64,000 bases of DNA from NCBI GenBank assembly GCA_017482205.1, contig JAFUNK010000013.1, forward strand, positions 231,839-295,838, read 5' to 3'. The DNA is from Lachnospiraceae bacterium (GTDB lineage Bacteria > Bacillota > Clostridia > Lachnospirales > Lachnospiraceae). The notes beneath the pieces are model-generated. The model was not told the origin of the DNA. It worked only from the letters and a program-made list of their open reading frames with translations, and searched no databases. The position numbers and the translations under genes were made by a program. This document shows positions 26,322 to 35,426 of the stretch, in pieces. Numbering within the stretch: the first letter of the stretch is position 1; every line of letters begins with the position of its first letter.

Positions 26322-26349
26322 ATTATATCATAAAATCACGAGTCGTCAA
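26322..26349 (-). promoter_or_regulatory. Promoter of rpsU
   Basis: TTGACG (26349-26344) and TATAAT (26327-26322), 16 nt apart, with TGA before the -10 (extended). The roughly 95-nt leader contains GGGTAGTTACCC, an inverted repeat that may be a short regulatory hairpin. Confidence 0.8.
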
Positions 26350-26393
26350 CTGTTTTTTGAAAAAGTTTTAGTATCAAAAATTTTAGTGAAATT

Positions 26394-27191
26394 TTAGTAC
26401 CTTTGAGAAGAATTTTCCGACTTATTTTTTTGCTCTGCCTCGGCGTACTCTTCTTCGGTGTAATCCAAATCAAGAATTTCTTCCTTGGAATATCCTTTTT
26501 TAATCATCTTTTGAATTTTTTCAACATGATCCTTTTGGATTGCAATTTTTTCATATTGTTGCATCACTTCACACACGATTTGTACACCTCCGTCTGTTTC
26601 CTTTAACCTTGTAACCTCTGACGACAACTTTGGGAATTTGGGATTTTTAACCTCTTTTTTTGTAAAACAAGACATTAACTCCGCTATATCTGTGCCATCA
26701 TCGATTGCAGTGTTTACAAAGATTTCATGTAAACCATCGTCTACCACTACTCCGGTTTCTCTTACTACTTTTTCCAAATGATATATCGTTTTGTTTCCTT
26801 TTAAAAAGTCAAACTCAGAAATATAAACGATATACAACTCAAGAATTTCATCAAATGTTGTACCTTGTTGTGAATCCCTCACCGTAATACTGGACGCATT
26901 AAACCTTGCACGTTTCAAATGATTGTCATTGTCAGAACGTTGCACTTCAATATTGCATTTAGTGCCATTACCTAACACGCACAATGCATCAAGTCTCACG
27001 GAGCGACCGTAGATATTTCTTTCATCAGACTGCGTCACAACACTGGCGACTACAAGGCAATCATCTTCAAGAATAGTTCTCAGCATTTCCTGACAGACAT
27101 CAGTGTTTTGTGCTAACACTTCAAAAAACACATCATCAATAGGTCTAAGATTTTTAATCTTTTCTTTCTTTTGTTGTTCTGTTAATTTCAT
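26394..27191 (-). CDS. Rpn/PD-(D/E)XK nuclease-family putative transposase protein
   Basis: A 265-aa protein of the PD-(D/E)XK family often labelled transposase (PF12784) and related to the RpnA-type recombination-promoting nucleases. It begins LRPIDDVFFEVL, then SVRLDALCVLGNGTKCNIEVQRSDN supplies the catalytic D...ExQ pattern; the C-terminus is Lys/Glu-rich and probably coiled. No terminal inverted repeats or target duplication flank it, so it is not shown to be a mobile element here. Upstream is an AT-rich, gene-free stretch. Confidence 0.85.
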   Translation of the reverse strand: MKLTEQQKKEKIKNLRPIDDVFFEVLAQNTDVCQEMLRTILEDDCLVVASVVTQSDERNIYGRSVRLDALCVLGNGTKCNIEVQRSDNDNHLKRARFNASSITVRDSQQGTTFDEILELYIVYISEFDFLKGNKTIYHLEKVVRETGVVVDDGLHEIFVNTAIDDGTDIAELMSCFTKKEVKNPKFPKLSSEVTRLKETDGGVQIVCEVMQQYEKIAIQKDHVEKIQKMIKKGYSKEEILDLDYTEEEYAEAEQKNKSENSSQRY

Positions 27192-27490
27192 TTTTCCTCT
27201 CTTTCCGCTGTATATCCGCCTAATTTTTATTTATATCAACAGGGAAAGAGTATGGCACATTCCCTGATAGATTTTTAGGGAATGCCCCTATTCTATTGTT
27301 TGCAGATTTTTGGCAAACTATATCTCGTTTTAATCTGCCAAATTCATAATGCTATTATATTTATATTTTACTCAGTTTTTAGATTTAGTCAACTTTGTTG
27401 CGAAAGACTTTTTTATAGTTTTGATTGCCAATTTTTGATTATGAACAGTTTTAGTATTCTATTATTAGCAGGGTAGCACTGTTTTGCGAA
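27192..27490. other. AT-rich gene-free stretch with small inverted repeats
   Basis: Apart from a perfect CATTCCCT/AGGGAATG inverted repeat (27258-27265, 27277-27284) and GTTTGC/GCAAAC (27298-27303, 27313-27318), nothing is recognised. A 64-codon plus-strand ORF here lacks a ribosome site and looks accidental. The CATTCCCT repeat may be an operator or hairpin of the nuclease gene. Confidence 0.4.
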
Positions 27491-27525
27491 AAAAAGCTTG
27501 TACCCTTTATAAGTACAAGCTTTTT
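27491..27525 (-). terminator. Intrinsic terminator after alaS
   Basis: A perfect 13-bp stem (AAAAAGCTTGTAC at 27491-27503, complement at 27513-27525) with a 9-nt loop. The minus-strand exit runs through seven or more T, and it follows alaS by about 20 nt. Confidence 0.9.
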
Positions 27526-27545
27526 GATTTTTATATTATTTCCTT

Positions 27546-30197
27546 TTACAGCATACCCTCTAACACCTTAGCAGCTTCTTCGATTGCTGCAGGAATGCCT
27601 GCGGGATTCTTACCGCCGGCCTGTGCCATATTGGGTCTGCCGCCGCCACCGCCGCCAACCAATGCTGCGATACCCTTAATCAGATTACCTGCGTGGGCAC
27701 CGTTCTTTACAGCACCGTCGGTTGCCATAGCTACCATATTTACCTTGCCGTCCTGTCCGGAAAGAAGAACCACAACACCTTCACCCAGCTTTTCCTTCAA
27801 GGAATCGCCTAAGTCACGGAGGCCGTTCATATCTACACCGTCAACGTTAGCAGCCAAAAGCTTCATGCCTTTTACTTCTTTTACCTGGTCCATAACATCA
27901 CCCAGAGCGTCCTTAGCCGCTTTCGCTTTTAAGGATTCGTTTTCAGAAGAAAGTGCTTTAATTTCAGCCTGCATATGCTGCACTTTATCCAGCAAAGTGG
28001 CAGGGGTTGCCTTTGCAGCCGCTACTACCTGTGCAAGGTTTTCTTCCATGGCTTTGTAATATGCCATAACATTTGCACCGGTCAGTGCTTCAATTCTTCT
28101 GACACCTGCGGAAACACCGCTCTCTGATAAAATCTTAAAGAAAGCAATATCGCCGGTGTTCTTTACATGGGTACCGCCACAAAGTTCTACAGAGAAATCT
28201 CCCATGGAAACCACTCTTACGGTTTCACCGTATTTCTCGCCAAACAGTGCCATCGCACCTTTTTTCTTGGCATCTTCAATACCCATTTCTTCGGTTACGA
28301 CTGCAATATTTGCAAGAATCTTGTCGTTTACAATTTGTTCTACCTTGGCAATCTCATCTGCGGTCATTGCCTGGGAATGGCTGAAGTCAAAACGGGTTCT
28401 TGCACTATCCTGATAGGAACCCTGCTGTTCCACATGGTCACCCAGTACCACCTGTAATGCCTTCTGCAGTAAATGGGTTGCGGAGTGGTTTTTACAGGTA
28501 TTGTTGCGGTTTACGGTATCTACGCTTAAAGTAGCAGCCTCACCTACTGTTACACATCCCTCGGTCACCTTACCCACATGACCGATTCTGTTGCCGGGCA
28601 GTTTCACGGTTTCCTGTACTTCAAAAGCACCTTTTTCGGTACGGATGATACCCATATCACCCTTCTGACCACCCATGGTAGCGTAGAAAGGAGTCTTTAA
28701 AGCAATAATAGTACCCACTTCACCTTCAGAAAGAGAAGTTACACTTTCTGTTTCAGATGCCATTGCTACAATATTGCTTTCACATACTAAGGAATCATAT
28801 CCAACAAATTCACTGATAACTTCTGCATCCAGACCTTCAAACAAGTCTGCGCCTACGGATAATTTTGCAGAGAAATTCTGGTTATCTCTTGCCTTCTGTT
28901 TCTGCTCTTCCATTGCAGAAGCGAAACCGGCTTCATCAACCTTAAGACCTTCTTCTTCAGCCAGTTCAACAGTCAGTTCCAGAGGGAATCCAAAGGTATC
29001 ATACAGATAGAATGCAGATTTACCGTCAATTGCATCTGCCTTTTCTTCTCTCTTCTGTTCCAAAATCTTATAGAACTCTTTCATGCCGTTTTCCAAAGTA
29101 CTTTCAAAACGTGCAATTTCTTTCTTAAGTTCGGTAATAATGTACTCGCGGTTCTTTACCAAAAGAGGATAGCTTTCGGAGTAAATATCGTCAATGTACA
29201 TCGCTGCAATCTTTAATAAATCCTCTGTCGCCAGCTTTAAAGTACGTCCATGTCTTACGGCACGACGGATCAGACGACGTAACACGTAGCCTGGACCTGC
29301 ATTGGAGGGTAAAAGCTTTGCTTCATCTCCGATTAACATGACACTGGTACGGATATGGTCAGCTAAGATTCTCATAGACTTAGTCAGCTTTTCATCCTGC
29401 TCATATTTCACACCGCTTACCTTTTCAATATAAGCAATAATGGGTGCAAATAAGTCAATCTGGTAAACATCTCTGCTACCGTTTAAAAATGCAAGAATAC
29501 GCTCTAAGCCCCAACCGGTATCTACATTCTTCTTGGAAAGAGGGGTCAGACTGCCGTCATGATGCTTTTCATACTGCATAAATACATCATTACCAAGCTC
29601 TGTATACTTACCACAGCTACAGCCGGGACCACAATCAGGTCCGCAATCCGGTCTGTCCGCAATATAGAACATTTCACTGTCAGGACCGCAAGGACCGTAT
29701 TCTAAGCCCCACCAGTTATCCTCAGCAGGTAAATAATAAATATTTTCTTTCTTAAATCCGGATTCGATACGGTACTGTGCACCTTCTTCGTCTCTGGGTG
29801 CATTCTCGTCGCCCGCAAATACGGTAGCTGCCAAATGGTCTGCATCAAAGCCGAACACTTCTGTTAAAAGTTCATAGCTCCACTGGCAACGTTCTTTCTT
29901 GAAATAGTCACCAAGGCTCCAGCTACCCATCATTTCAAAGAAGGTAACATGGCTCTTATCGCCTACAGAATCAATATCGTTGGTACGAACGCAGCCCTGC
30001 ACATTGCAGAGTCTGGTTCCCATGGGGTGCTTCTGCCCCAACAGATAAGGCATTAAAGGTTGCATACCGGCTACGTTAAACATAACACCGGTAGAACCGT
30101 CAGATACTAAAGATACTGCGCCTACATCCACATGTCCACGCTTTATATAAAATTCTTTCCAGTTTTTTCTTAACTCATCAGAGGTGAATTGTCTCAT
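27546..30197 (-). CDS. alaS: Alanyl-tRNA synthetase
   Basis: Class II synthetase of 883 aa that charges tRNA-Ala. The N-terminal catalytic domain starts FTSDELRKNWKEFYIKRGH; the editing domain has the zinc-site HSATHLLQKAL and CGGTHVKNTGDI motifs; the C-terminal Gly-rich oligomerisation domain includes LVGGGGGGRPNMAQAGG. All are standard and full length. It follows glyS by 19 nt, so both are read from the promoter at 32303-32331. Confidence 0.98.
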   Translation of the reverse strand: MRQFTSDELRKNWKEFYIKRGHVDVGAVSLVSDGSTGVMFNVAGMQPLMPYLLGQKHPMGTRLCNVQGCVRTNDIDSVGDKSHVTFFEMMGSWSLGDYFKKERCQWSYELLTEVFGFDADHLAATVFAGDENAPRDEEGAQYRIESGFKKENIYYLPAEDNWWGLEYGPCGPDSEMFYIADRPDCGPDCGPGCSCGKYTELGNDVFMQYEKHHDGSLTPLSKKNVDTGWGLERILAFLNGSRDVYQIDLFAPIIAYIEKVSGVKYEQDEKLTKSMRILADHIRTSVMLIGDEAKLLPSNAGPGYVLRRLIRRAVRHGRTLKLATEDLLKIAAMYIDDIYSESYPLLVKNREYIITELKKEIARFESTLENGMKEFYKILEQKREEKADAIDGKSAFYLYDTFGFPLELTVELAEEEGLKVDEAGFASAMEEQKQKARDNQNFSAKLSVGADLFEGLDAEVISEFVGYDSLVCESNIVAMASETESVTSLSEGEVGTIIALKTPFYATMGGQKGDMGIIRTEKGAFEVQETVKLPGNRIGHVGKVTEGCVTVGEAATLSVDTVNRNNTCKNHSATHLLQKALQVVLGDHVEQQGSYQDSARTRFDFSHSQAMTADEIAKVEQIVNDKILANIAVVTEEMGIEDAKKKGAMALFGEKYGETVRVVSMGDFSVELCGGTHVKNTGDIAFFKILSESGVSAGVRRIEALTGANVMAYYKAMEENLAQVVAAAKATPATLLDKVQHMQAEIKALSSENESLKAKAAKDALGDVMDQVKEVKGMKLLAANVDGVDMNGLRDLGDSLKEKLGEGVVVLLSGQDGKVNMVAMATDGAVKNGAHAGNLIKGIAALVGGGGGGRPNMAQAGGKNPAGIPAAIEEAAKVLEGML

Positions 30198-30216
30198 TTT
30201 ACTCTGTTCTCCTTAC

Positions 30217-31605
30217 TTAAAAAGTAAACTTATCTGCGAAGTATGCATCCAAATCTGCAATAGCTACTCTCTCCTGTTCCATGGAATCACGGAAACGTAC
30301 GGTTACGCAACCGTCTTCTTCGGAGTCAAAGTCGTAGGTAATGCAGAAAGGAGTACCGATTTCGTCCTGACGACGGTATCTCTTACCGATAGCACCTCTG
30401 TCATCGAATTCGCAGTTGTATTTCTTGGAAAGTTCCATAAATACTTTTTCTGCGCCTTCATTTAATTTCTTAGAAAGAGGAAGCACACCAATCTTAACAG
30501 GTGCAAGTGCGGGATGGAAACGTAAAACGGTACGCATATCACCGCCCTCTAATTCTTCTTCGTCATAGGCTGCACAAAGGAATGCCAGAACCACACGGTC
30601 TGCACCCAGGGAAGGCTCCACAACATAAGGAATGTATTTTTCATTCTTTGTATCATCAAAGTACATCATATCCTGACCGGAAGTTTCCTGATGCTGCTTT
30701 AAGTCGTAATCGGTTCTGTCAGCAATACCCCAGAGTTCGCCCCAGCCGAAGGGGAATAAGAACTCAATATCGGTAGTACCCTTGCTGTAGAAGCAAAGTT
30801 CTTCAGGGCTGTGGTCACGGAGACGGATTTCTTCTTCTTTCATGCCGAGGGAGAGTAACCAGTCACGGCAGAATGCTCTCCAGTACTGGAACCATTCTAA
30901 ATCGGTACCGGGTTCGCAGAAGAATTCCAGTTCCATCTGTTCGAACTCTCTGGTACGGAAAGTAAAGTTACCGGGAGTGATTTCGTTACGGAAGGACTTA
31001 CCGATCTGGCCGATACCGAAAGGTACTTTCTTACGGGAAGTTCTCTGTACGTTTTTAAAGTTTACGAAAATACCCTGTGCAGTTTCGGGTCTTAAGTATA
31101 CGGTGTTCTTTGCATCTTCGGTTACACCCTGGAAAGTCTTAAACATCAGGTTGAACTGTCTGATATCGGTAAAGTTGTGCTTACCGCAGGTAGGACAGGG
31201 AATATTGTGCTCTTCCACAAAATTCTTCATCTGTTCCTGACTCCATGCGTCAACACTTTCAGTCAGTGCAATACCCTTTTCTTCGCAGAAATCTTCAATC
31301 AGCTTATCTGCACGGAATCTTTCATGACACTCTTTACAATCCATCAGAGGGTCAGAGAAGCCGCCCAAGTGTCCGCTTGCTACCCAGGTCTGAGGGTTCA
31401 TAAGGATGGCACAGTCCACACCTACGTTGTAAGGGTTTTCCTGTACAAACTTCTGCCACCATGCTCTCTTTACGTTGTTCTTTAATTCAACACCCAAGTT
31501 ACCGTAGTCCCATGTATTGGCAAGGCCACCGTAAATTTCGGAGCCGGGATATACAAATCCTCTCGCTTTTGCTAATGCTACAATTTTCTCCATTGTCTTT
31601 TCCAT
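30217..31605 (-). CDS. glyS: Glycyl-tRNA synthetase (dimeric class II type)
   Basis: Single-chain (alpha2) glycyl-tRNA synthetase of 462 aa. Features: [23 protein letters not shown] at the N-terminus (quoted in part), PRTC-like insertion with CxxC ([10 protein letters not shown]), [12 protein letters not shown] and the class II motif [12 protein letters not shown], then motif 3 GVDRVVLAF-like [14 protein letters not shown]-terminal anticodon-binding domain ends the protein. GGAGGAGATAGTTT precedes the ATG. Located between a lipoprotein gene and alaS in one operon. No T-box leader is seen upstream. Confidence 0.97.
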   Translation of the reverse strand: MEKTMEKIVALAKARGFVYPGSEIYGGLANTWDYGNLGVELKNNVKRAWWQKFVQENPYNVGVDCAILMNPQTWVASGHLGGFSDPLMDCKECHERFRADKLIEDFCEEKGIALTESVDAWSQEQMKNFVEEHNIPCPTCGKHNFTDIRQFNLMFKTFQGVTEDAKNTVYLRPETAQGIFVNFKNVQRTSRKKVPFGIGQIGKSFRNEITPGNFTFRTREFEQMELEFFCEPGTDLEWFQYWRAFCRDWLLSLGMKEEEIRLRDHSPEELCFYSKGTTDIEFLFPFGWGELWGIADRTDYDLKQHQETSGQDMMYFDDTKNEKYIPYVVEPSLGADRVVLAFLCAAYDEEELEGGDMRTVLRFHPALAPVKIGVLPLSKKLNEGAEKVFMELSKKYNCEFDDRGAIGKRYRRQDEIGTPFCITYDFDSEEDGCVTVRFRDSMEQERVAIADLDAYFADKFTF

Positions 31606-31618
31606 AAACTATCTCCTC

Positions 31619-32251
31619 CTATTTTGTAATCACATAATAAAAACCGTTTGCCACTCCTGTACCCTCCGGCTGTTCTGTTCCCGACACAGTGTATTTGTCC
31701 AGTAGCTCAACGTTGCCTGAAGTATACAGTACCTTATAAGGTAACTCAACGGGTATATTTTCTTCCACAATCAAAATGTGCCCCGATGTGTCCAATTCTG
31801 AAAATCCGACCGTTTTGGTGGCATCTGATGCATCCGTAAACACTAAATCTTCCAGTGTATACCCTTTTTCACCGACTTCTGCCACCGTACCGAAAAACAA
31901 ATCAATGTCATTAAAATCGGAATAAGCAGAAGCATCTGAAAACTGCATGGTCACAATCAGCTTATTACTTTCTGTTTCCGACATTGCCGCAGAAACAAGG
32001 GATACATTACCTGTCTGGAACTCATTGTCATAATCGGCAATTTCTTCCTGTATCATTGCCTGCAGTTCCGCCACATCATACACTGATGTATCAAAATCTT
32101 CTATCATGGTATGCGTAACCACTCCTGCTTCATCAATTTGCAGATGAGTCACATCCAGAGGTTCTTTTGTAGTACCGCAGCCTGCCATACAGGCGACGAT
32201 AAAAATAGAAAGAAAGGCGGCAAGTAAGCCGGCATATCTTTTTCTCTGCAT
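31619..32251 (-). CDS. Lipoprotein of unknown function
   Basis: A 210-aa predicted lipoprotein: KRYAGLLAAFLSIFIVACMAGCG with lipobox MAGC near residue 25. The mature part is acidic with no motif I can assign to an enzyme; it contains Asp/Glu-rich beta-like segments. The ATG at 32251 is chosen because AAGGAG lies 8 nt upstream; the longer frame would bury the signal peptide. It is the first gene of the glyS-alaS operon, 13 nt before glyS, a linkage also typical of conserved hypothetical genes in this group. Function unknown. Confidence 0.75.
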   Translation of the reverse strand: MQRKRYAGLLAAFLSIFIVACMAGCGTTKEPLDVTHLQIDEAGVVTHTMIEDFDTSVYDVAELQAMIQEEIADYDNEFQTGNVSLVSAAMSETESNKLIVTMQFSDASAYSDFNDIDLFFGTVAEVGEKGYTLEDLVFTDASDATKTVGFSELDTSGHILIVEENIPVELPYKVLYTSGNVELLDKYTVSGTEQPEGTGVANGFYYVITK

Positions 32252-32302
32252 ATTCCATTCTCCTTCATCGCATTTATGTGTACATAAAAACGCCATTGTT
32301 AT

Positions 32303-32331
32303 ATTATAGCGGACTTAGCTCTATTTTTCAA
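32303..32331 (-). promoter_or_regulatory. Promoter of the lipoprotein-glyS-alaS operon
   Basis: TTGAAA (32331-32326) and TATAAT (32308-32303) with exactly 17 nt between them; about 50 nt ahead of the lipoprotein start. Confidence 0.82.
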
Positions 32332-32396
32332 CATGGAGTTTTTATTATTTATTATAACCGTTTTTCGTCCCACGCCACATCTTAATACGATATATC

Positions 32397-33233
32397 CTAT
32401 TTCTCTCCATTTACCGCTTCTATAGTTTCCTGTGAAACTTCTTTCGACATATTTACAAAGATTTTTGTTTGCGGCCATCTGCGATATACAGCATATCCGT
32501 TCGGATACAGCATTATCTGTTCCTCTATTCCGTCTTCTCTCACAATAGTGATAAAATAATATATCCCTTTTTCTTCTATCCGGGCTATCTCTTCTTCCAA
32601 TTCTTTTGTGTTTTCCAAAACCTCTCCCAGATATAGGGCTGTCATAAATTCATTTGCCAACTTTGCATTTAATTGTACTGTCTGCTCCATATTCTCACTG
32701 CTTTTTATCCTTATTTCAACCGACTGTTCCAGATGCAGTCTGTCCAAATAAAAATCTTCCCCGTCTTTCAACCACATATCATTCGCGCACTCAAAAACAA
32801 TCATTCTATCAGCATTCATAACTTCCTGTTTATATAAAACAGCCACCCGAAATGTATCATCATAACCTTCTAACGCATATAGTTGTCCTTCTGTGGTTAC
32901 CTTGTCAAGCATTTCCTCCTCCACAGACCAATAATACCCATAATTACCATATACCGTGCCGATATGGTTTTCTTCTTTTACCAGATTTCCAAAGCCTCCG
33001 TTTTCCACCGCTGAAAACTCACGGGCGGTATAAACTCGTCCATCATAATAAAGATAATATTGATAAGCATCTGTGCCCAAATAGTATGTACTGATAACTC
33101 CTGATACTTTTGAGACTTCTATTGGCGGAAAATATACACCTCCTATATTCCCCTTTAAAATTATCCACACACTGATTCCTATTATCAACAAAGTTACAAT
33201 TATTAAACTTCCTATAATGTACCTTTTCTTCAT
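32397..33233 (-). CDS. Membrane-anchored protein of unknown function
   Basis: A 278-aa protein with one N-terminal membrane helix (YIIGSLIIVTLLIIGISVWIIL, about 4-25) and a large outer domain rich in Tyr, Glu and Val. No family motif is recognised. The ATG at 33233 fits a signal anchor; GGAGG is 14 nt upstream, so a TTG start 4 codons earlier is possible. It lies downstream of, and in the same direction as, the double-HTH regulator, and diverges from the 57-aa lipoprotein, so it may be a third part of that module. This link is inferred from position only. Confidence 0.65.
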   Translation of the reverse strand: MKKRYIIGSLIIVTLLIIGISVWIILKGNIGGVYFPPIEVSKVSGVISTYYLGTDAYQYYLYYDGRVYTAREFSAVENGGFGNLVKEENHIGTVYGNYGYYWSVEEEMLDKVTTEGQLYALEGYDDTFRVAVLYKQEVMNADRMIVFECANDMWLKDGEDFYLDRLHLEQSVEIRIKSSENMEQTVQLNAKLANEFMTALYLGEVLENTKELEEEIARIEEKGIYYFITIVREDGIEEQIMLYPNGYAVYRRWPQTKIFVNMSKEVSQETIEAVNGEK

Positions 33234-33286
33234 ATTTTTTCCCAAAACCTCCTTTTTTCGACAACTCTGTCCCTTGTCCTGCCTCG

Positions 33287-33316
33287 TTGGCAAACCTTAA
33301 AATAAAAGTGTACTAA
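33287..33316 (+). promoter_or_regulatory. Candidate promoter of the 57-aa lipoprotein gene
   Basis: TTGGCA (33287-33292) and TACTAA (33311-33316), 18 nt apart, about 20 nt before the start codon. The -10 is off-consensus, so activation by a regulator would be plausible. Confidence 0.45.
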
Positions 33317-33336
33317 ATTTAAGGAGGGCTAAAAAC

Positions 33337-33510
33337 ATGAAAGCAATCAAGAAAAAACTTTTAGCAGGTATCTCTGTGTGCCTGATTGGATTATGCCTTT
33401 GTGCATGTATCCCGAAAATAACTACGCCAAACGAAGATTCCAATGTCCAGAGTAGCACCATTATCACCCGAAATGATGACGAACCCTTATTCACCATTAT
33501 TGCGGTTTAA
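33337..33510 (+). CDS. Small 57-aa lipoprotein, possible signal-peptide precursor
   Basis: Found by direct translation. MKAIKKKLLAGISVCLIG is followed by LCLCACIP, a strong lipobox (LCAC); the mature part is only about 33 residues, Asn/Ser/Thr/Asp-rich, ending in EPLFTIIAV, a hydrophobic C-terminus. The ribosome site AAGGAGGGCT lies 7-8 nt before the ATG and is excellent. It runs against its neighbours: tail-to-tail with the double-HTH regulator, overlapping it by 24 nt, and divergent from a membrane protein. Short precursors of this form release pheromones in peptide-sensing regulator systems (lipoprotein signal peptides or C-terminal peptides); that role is inference. Confidence 0.75.
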   Translation: MKAIKKKLLAGISVCLIGLCLCACIPKITTPNEDSNVQSSTIITRNDDEPLFTIIAV

Positions 33511-35391
33511 AAAATTGATTCGCTTGTTCAGTTTATCCTTATAGTTTGCTTCCCAGAATTTTTGTCTGGTGAAACGGCTAAACAGTACACAATATCCCAA
33601 GTCCCGTAGCACATTCCGTTTCTCCCAAACAGGAATGTGCTCTTTCTCTTTCTGCTCATAATTCCACAAAAGATTATATAACCCGTTTGCAATATACGTT
33701 ATAACATGCGACTTTAAGCATTCCCTAATAATAATCTTACTGATGGTATCCGAACGTTCATACTCCCCCTTATTCCCCAACTGACTGTCAACCACGGACA
33801 TAATTGTTGCATACATACAAATATGCACTCCTACGCAATCCTCTTCCTCCGGCTGACGATATACCTCTTCTAACGCAGCAATGCATTTTTCCAGTTCCGG
33901 ATTTTCCCAATCCATAATAATTACCATATTTTGAATACAGGTAATTTCTTCATTGGTCATATACTTTTCACCGTGAGCCGTCGCCACTTTATAGGGAAGT
34001 GTATATTCCAAAACCTCCCTCATGCGTTGCATATATGCTTCTTTTGACAATTTACCGCTTTGCAGTTCATACGCCGCCATCATTCTCTCCAATGCCTGCT
34101 TGTTGGAGGGCAGTTCCATCTCTACCATTCCTTTCAATTCTTCCAGAATGGCTTGTACTTTATCATGTTCTCTTTCATTGATACGCCAACGCAATTCAGC
34201 GAAAAGCTCCTGTACAACAGGATTTTCTGTTACCAGCTCCATTCTCTGGTACTCTCTGGACATATGCAAACGTTCAAACAACTCCCTTACAATCTGCCTC
34301 TGGGTTTTTAATTGATTCCGTTCAATTCTGCCGATTGTTTTTAAAGAACAGATACCTTCACACAACTGTGCTCTGGACAATCCCAGCATCTTTCTGCGAA
34401 TACGAATAACATCTCCGATACAATAAACTTCTTTTTCCACATACAAATAGCAGCTATCCGACATGGCAACCCTCACATCAAATTCTTTATGAAGATTTTC
34501 CAATGCTTTCAACAGTTTTTCACTTTCCTTTTGCAATTCCAAAAGTTGCTCTGCTTCAAGTTCTGTTTGCCTTTTCGCTTCCGCCATAGTCCTCTTGCCC
34601 AGTCTCTTTATCACACGCAGTCTTATCCGCAGCAATTCCCACAAATAACACATATAGCAGGCATCACGCAGTACCTCTATGGCATCATTACACAAATTAA
34701 GGATACGCCTGTCCGCTTCCCGATTATTTTCCTTTTCCAGTTCCAAACACAAATAATAAACGGTTTTAGGATAGGTCTTTGCCCGACTGACTGCATCAAA
34801 ATCTGATTCCAAAATATACTGCATGATTTCTTCATATTTTGCCTGTTTGGAAGCAGATATACGGTAATGCTCATATTCCAATATCAAATCAATCTCCTGC
34901 ATGGATAAACACATACCGATAATACTCTTTTTTTCCACGCCGGGAACAGTCTGTTTTACCGCTTCTTCAAACATGACTGCCAGTTCTGCTGCCGTAGTGC
35001 CTTCCCTTCTTTTCCATTGTGCCTCCATGGTAAGTACAAACTGCTTTTCCAACGGATTTTCCATATCACATTGTTTTCTGTATGCTGTCAGCAGTGTATC
35101 TGTCTTATCACGTTTCCAATCAACGATGCTCTCCAATATCTGCTGGCGCAATTTCCACTGGGTATACTCATCCGTATCCAGATAATTTTCATAAACGATG
35201 GGAGTTTCTCCCAGCCTTGTAAGCAGCCGGTCTCTCAATTGTTTTTCAGGCAGTCTCTCTCCCTTCTCAAATCTGCCTAACATACTGAGACTGCATAAGC
35301 CTTCGCTCAACTGCTCCATACTGACATTTCTCTTTCGCCGCAGTCTGGCTATATAAGTGCCAAATCTTTCACTTTCATACCTGTCAAACAT
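33487..35391 (-). CDS. Transcriptional regulator with two XRE/PlcR-like HTH domains and helical repeats
   Basis: A 634-aa protein with two similar HTH domains: residues about 8-62 (IARLRRKRNVSMEQLSEGLC, then SLSMLGRFEKGERLP) and about 323-378 (IRIRRKMLGLSRAQLCEGIC, then SLKTIGRIERNQLK). Each HTH is followed by long alpha-helical segments consistent with TPR-like repeats. EGxCS...RxE resembles PlcR/Rgg-type (RRNPP) peptide-responsive regulators, which normally have one HTH and about 280-320 aa, so this looks like a duplicated or fused pair. GGGGG precedes the ATG. It overlaps the 57-aa lipoprotein gene at its 3' end. Its target genes and ligand are unknown. Confidence 0.82.
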   Translation of the reverse strand: MFDRYESERFGTYIARLRRKRNVSMEQLSEGLCSLSMLGRFEKGERLPEKQLRDRLLTRLGETPIVYENYLDTDEYTQWKLRQQILESIVDWKRDKTDTLLTAYRKQCDMENPLEKQFVLTMEAQWKRREGTTAAELAVMFEEAVKQTVPGVEKKSIIGMCLSMQEIDLILEYEHYRISASKQAKYEEIMQYILESDFDAVSRAKTYPKTVYYLCLELEKENNREADRRILNLCNDAIEVLRDACYMCYLWELLRIRLRVIKRLGKRTMAEAKRQTELEAEQLLELQKESEKLLKALENLHKEFDVRVAMSDSCYLYVEKEVYCIGDVIRIRRKMLGLSRAQLCEGICSLKTIGRIERNQLKTQRQIVRELFERLHMSREYQRMELVTENPVVQELFAELRWRINEREHDKVQAILEELKGMVEMELPSNKQALERMMAAYELQSGKLSKEAYMQRMREVLEYTLPYKVATAHGEKYMTNEEITCIQNMVIIMDWENPELEKCIAALEEVYRQPEEEDCVGVHICMYATIMSVVDSQLGNKGEYERSDTISKIIIRECLKSHVITYIANGLYNLLWNYEQKEKEHIPVWEKRNVLRDLGYCVLFSRFTRQKFWEANYKDKLNKRINFLNRNNGE

Positions 35392-35426
35392 AGTACCCCC
35401 TATTTTTTGTACACTGTTTCCGGTTC

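Noticed and set aside
26394-27191. Complete insertion sequence around the transposase-like gene
   Set aside because: No terminal inverted repeats or target duplication could be found at its borders; the family acts mostly as stand-alone nucleases.
27282-27476. Plus-strand 64-codon frame in the AT-rich gap before alaS
   Set aside because: No ribosome site or promoter; hydrophobic content follows from AT richness.
31619-32396. T-box or glycine riboswitch ahead of glyS/alaS
   Set aside because: The leader is short and lacks the T-box TGGNACC-type sequence and glycine aptamer features; the operon begins with a lipoprotein gene.
33297-33497. Minus-strand 66-codon hydrophobic frame
   Set aside because: It is the antisense of the well-supported 57-aa lipoprotein gene and has no ribosome site.
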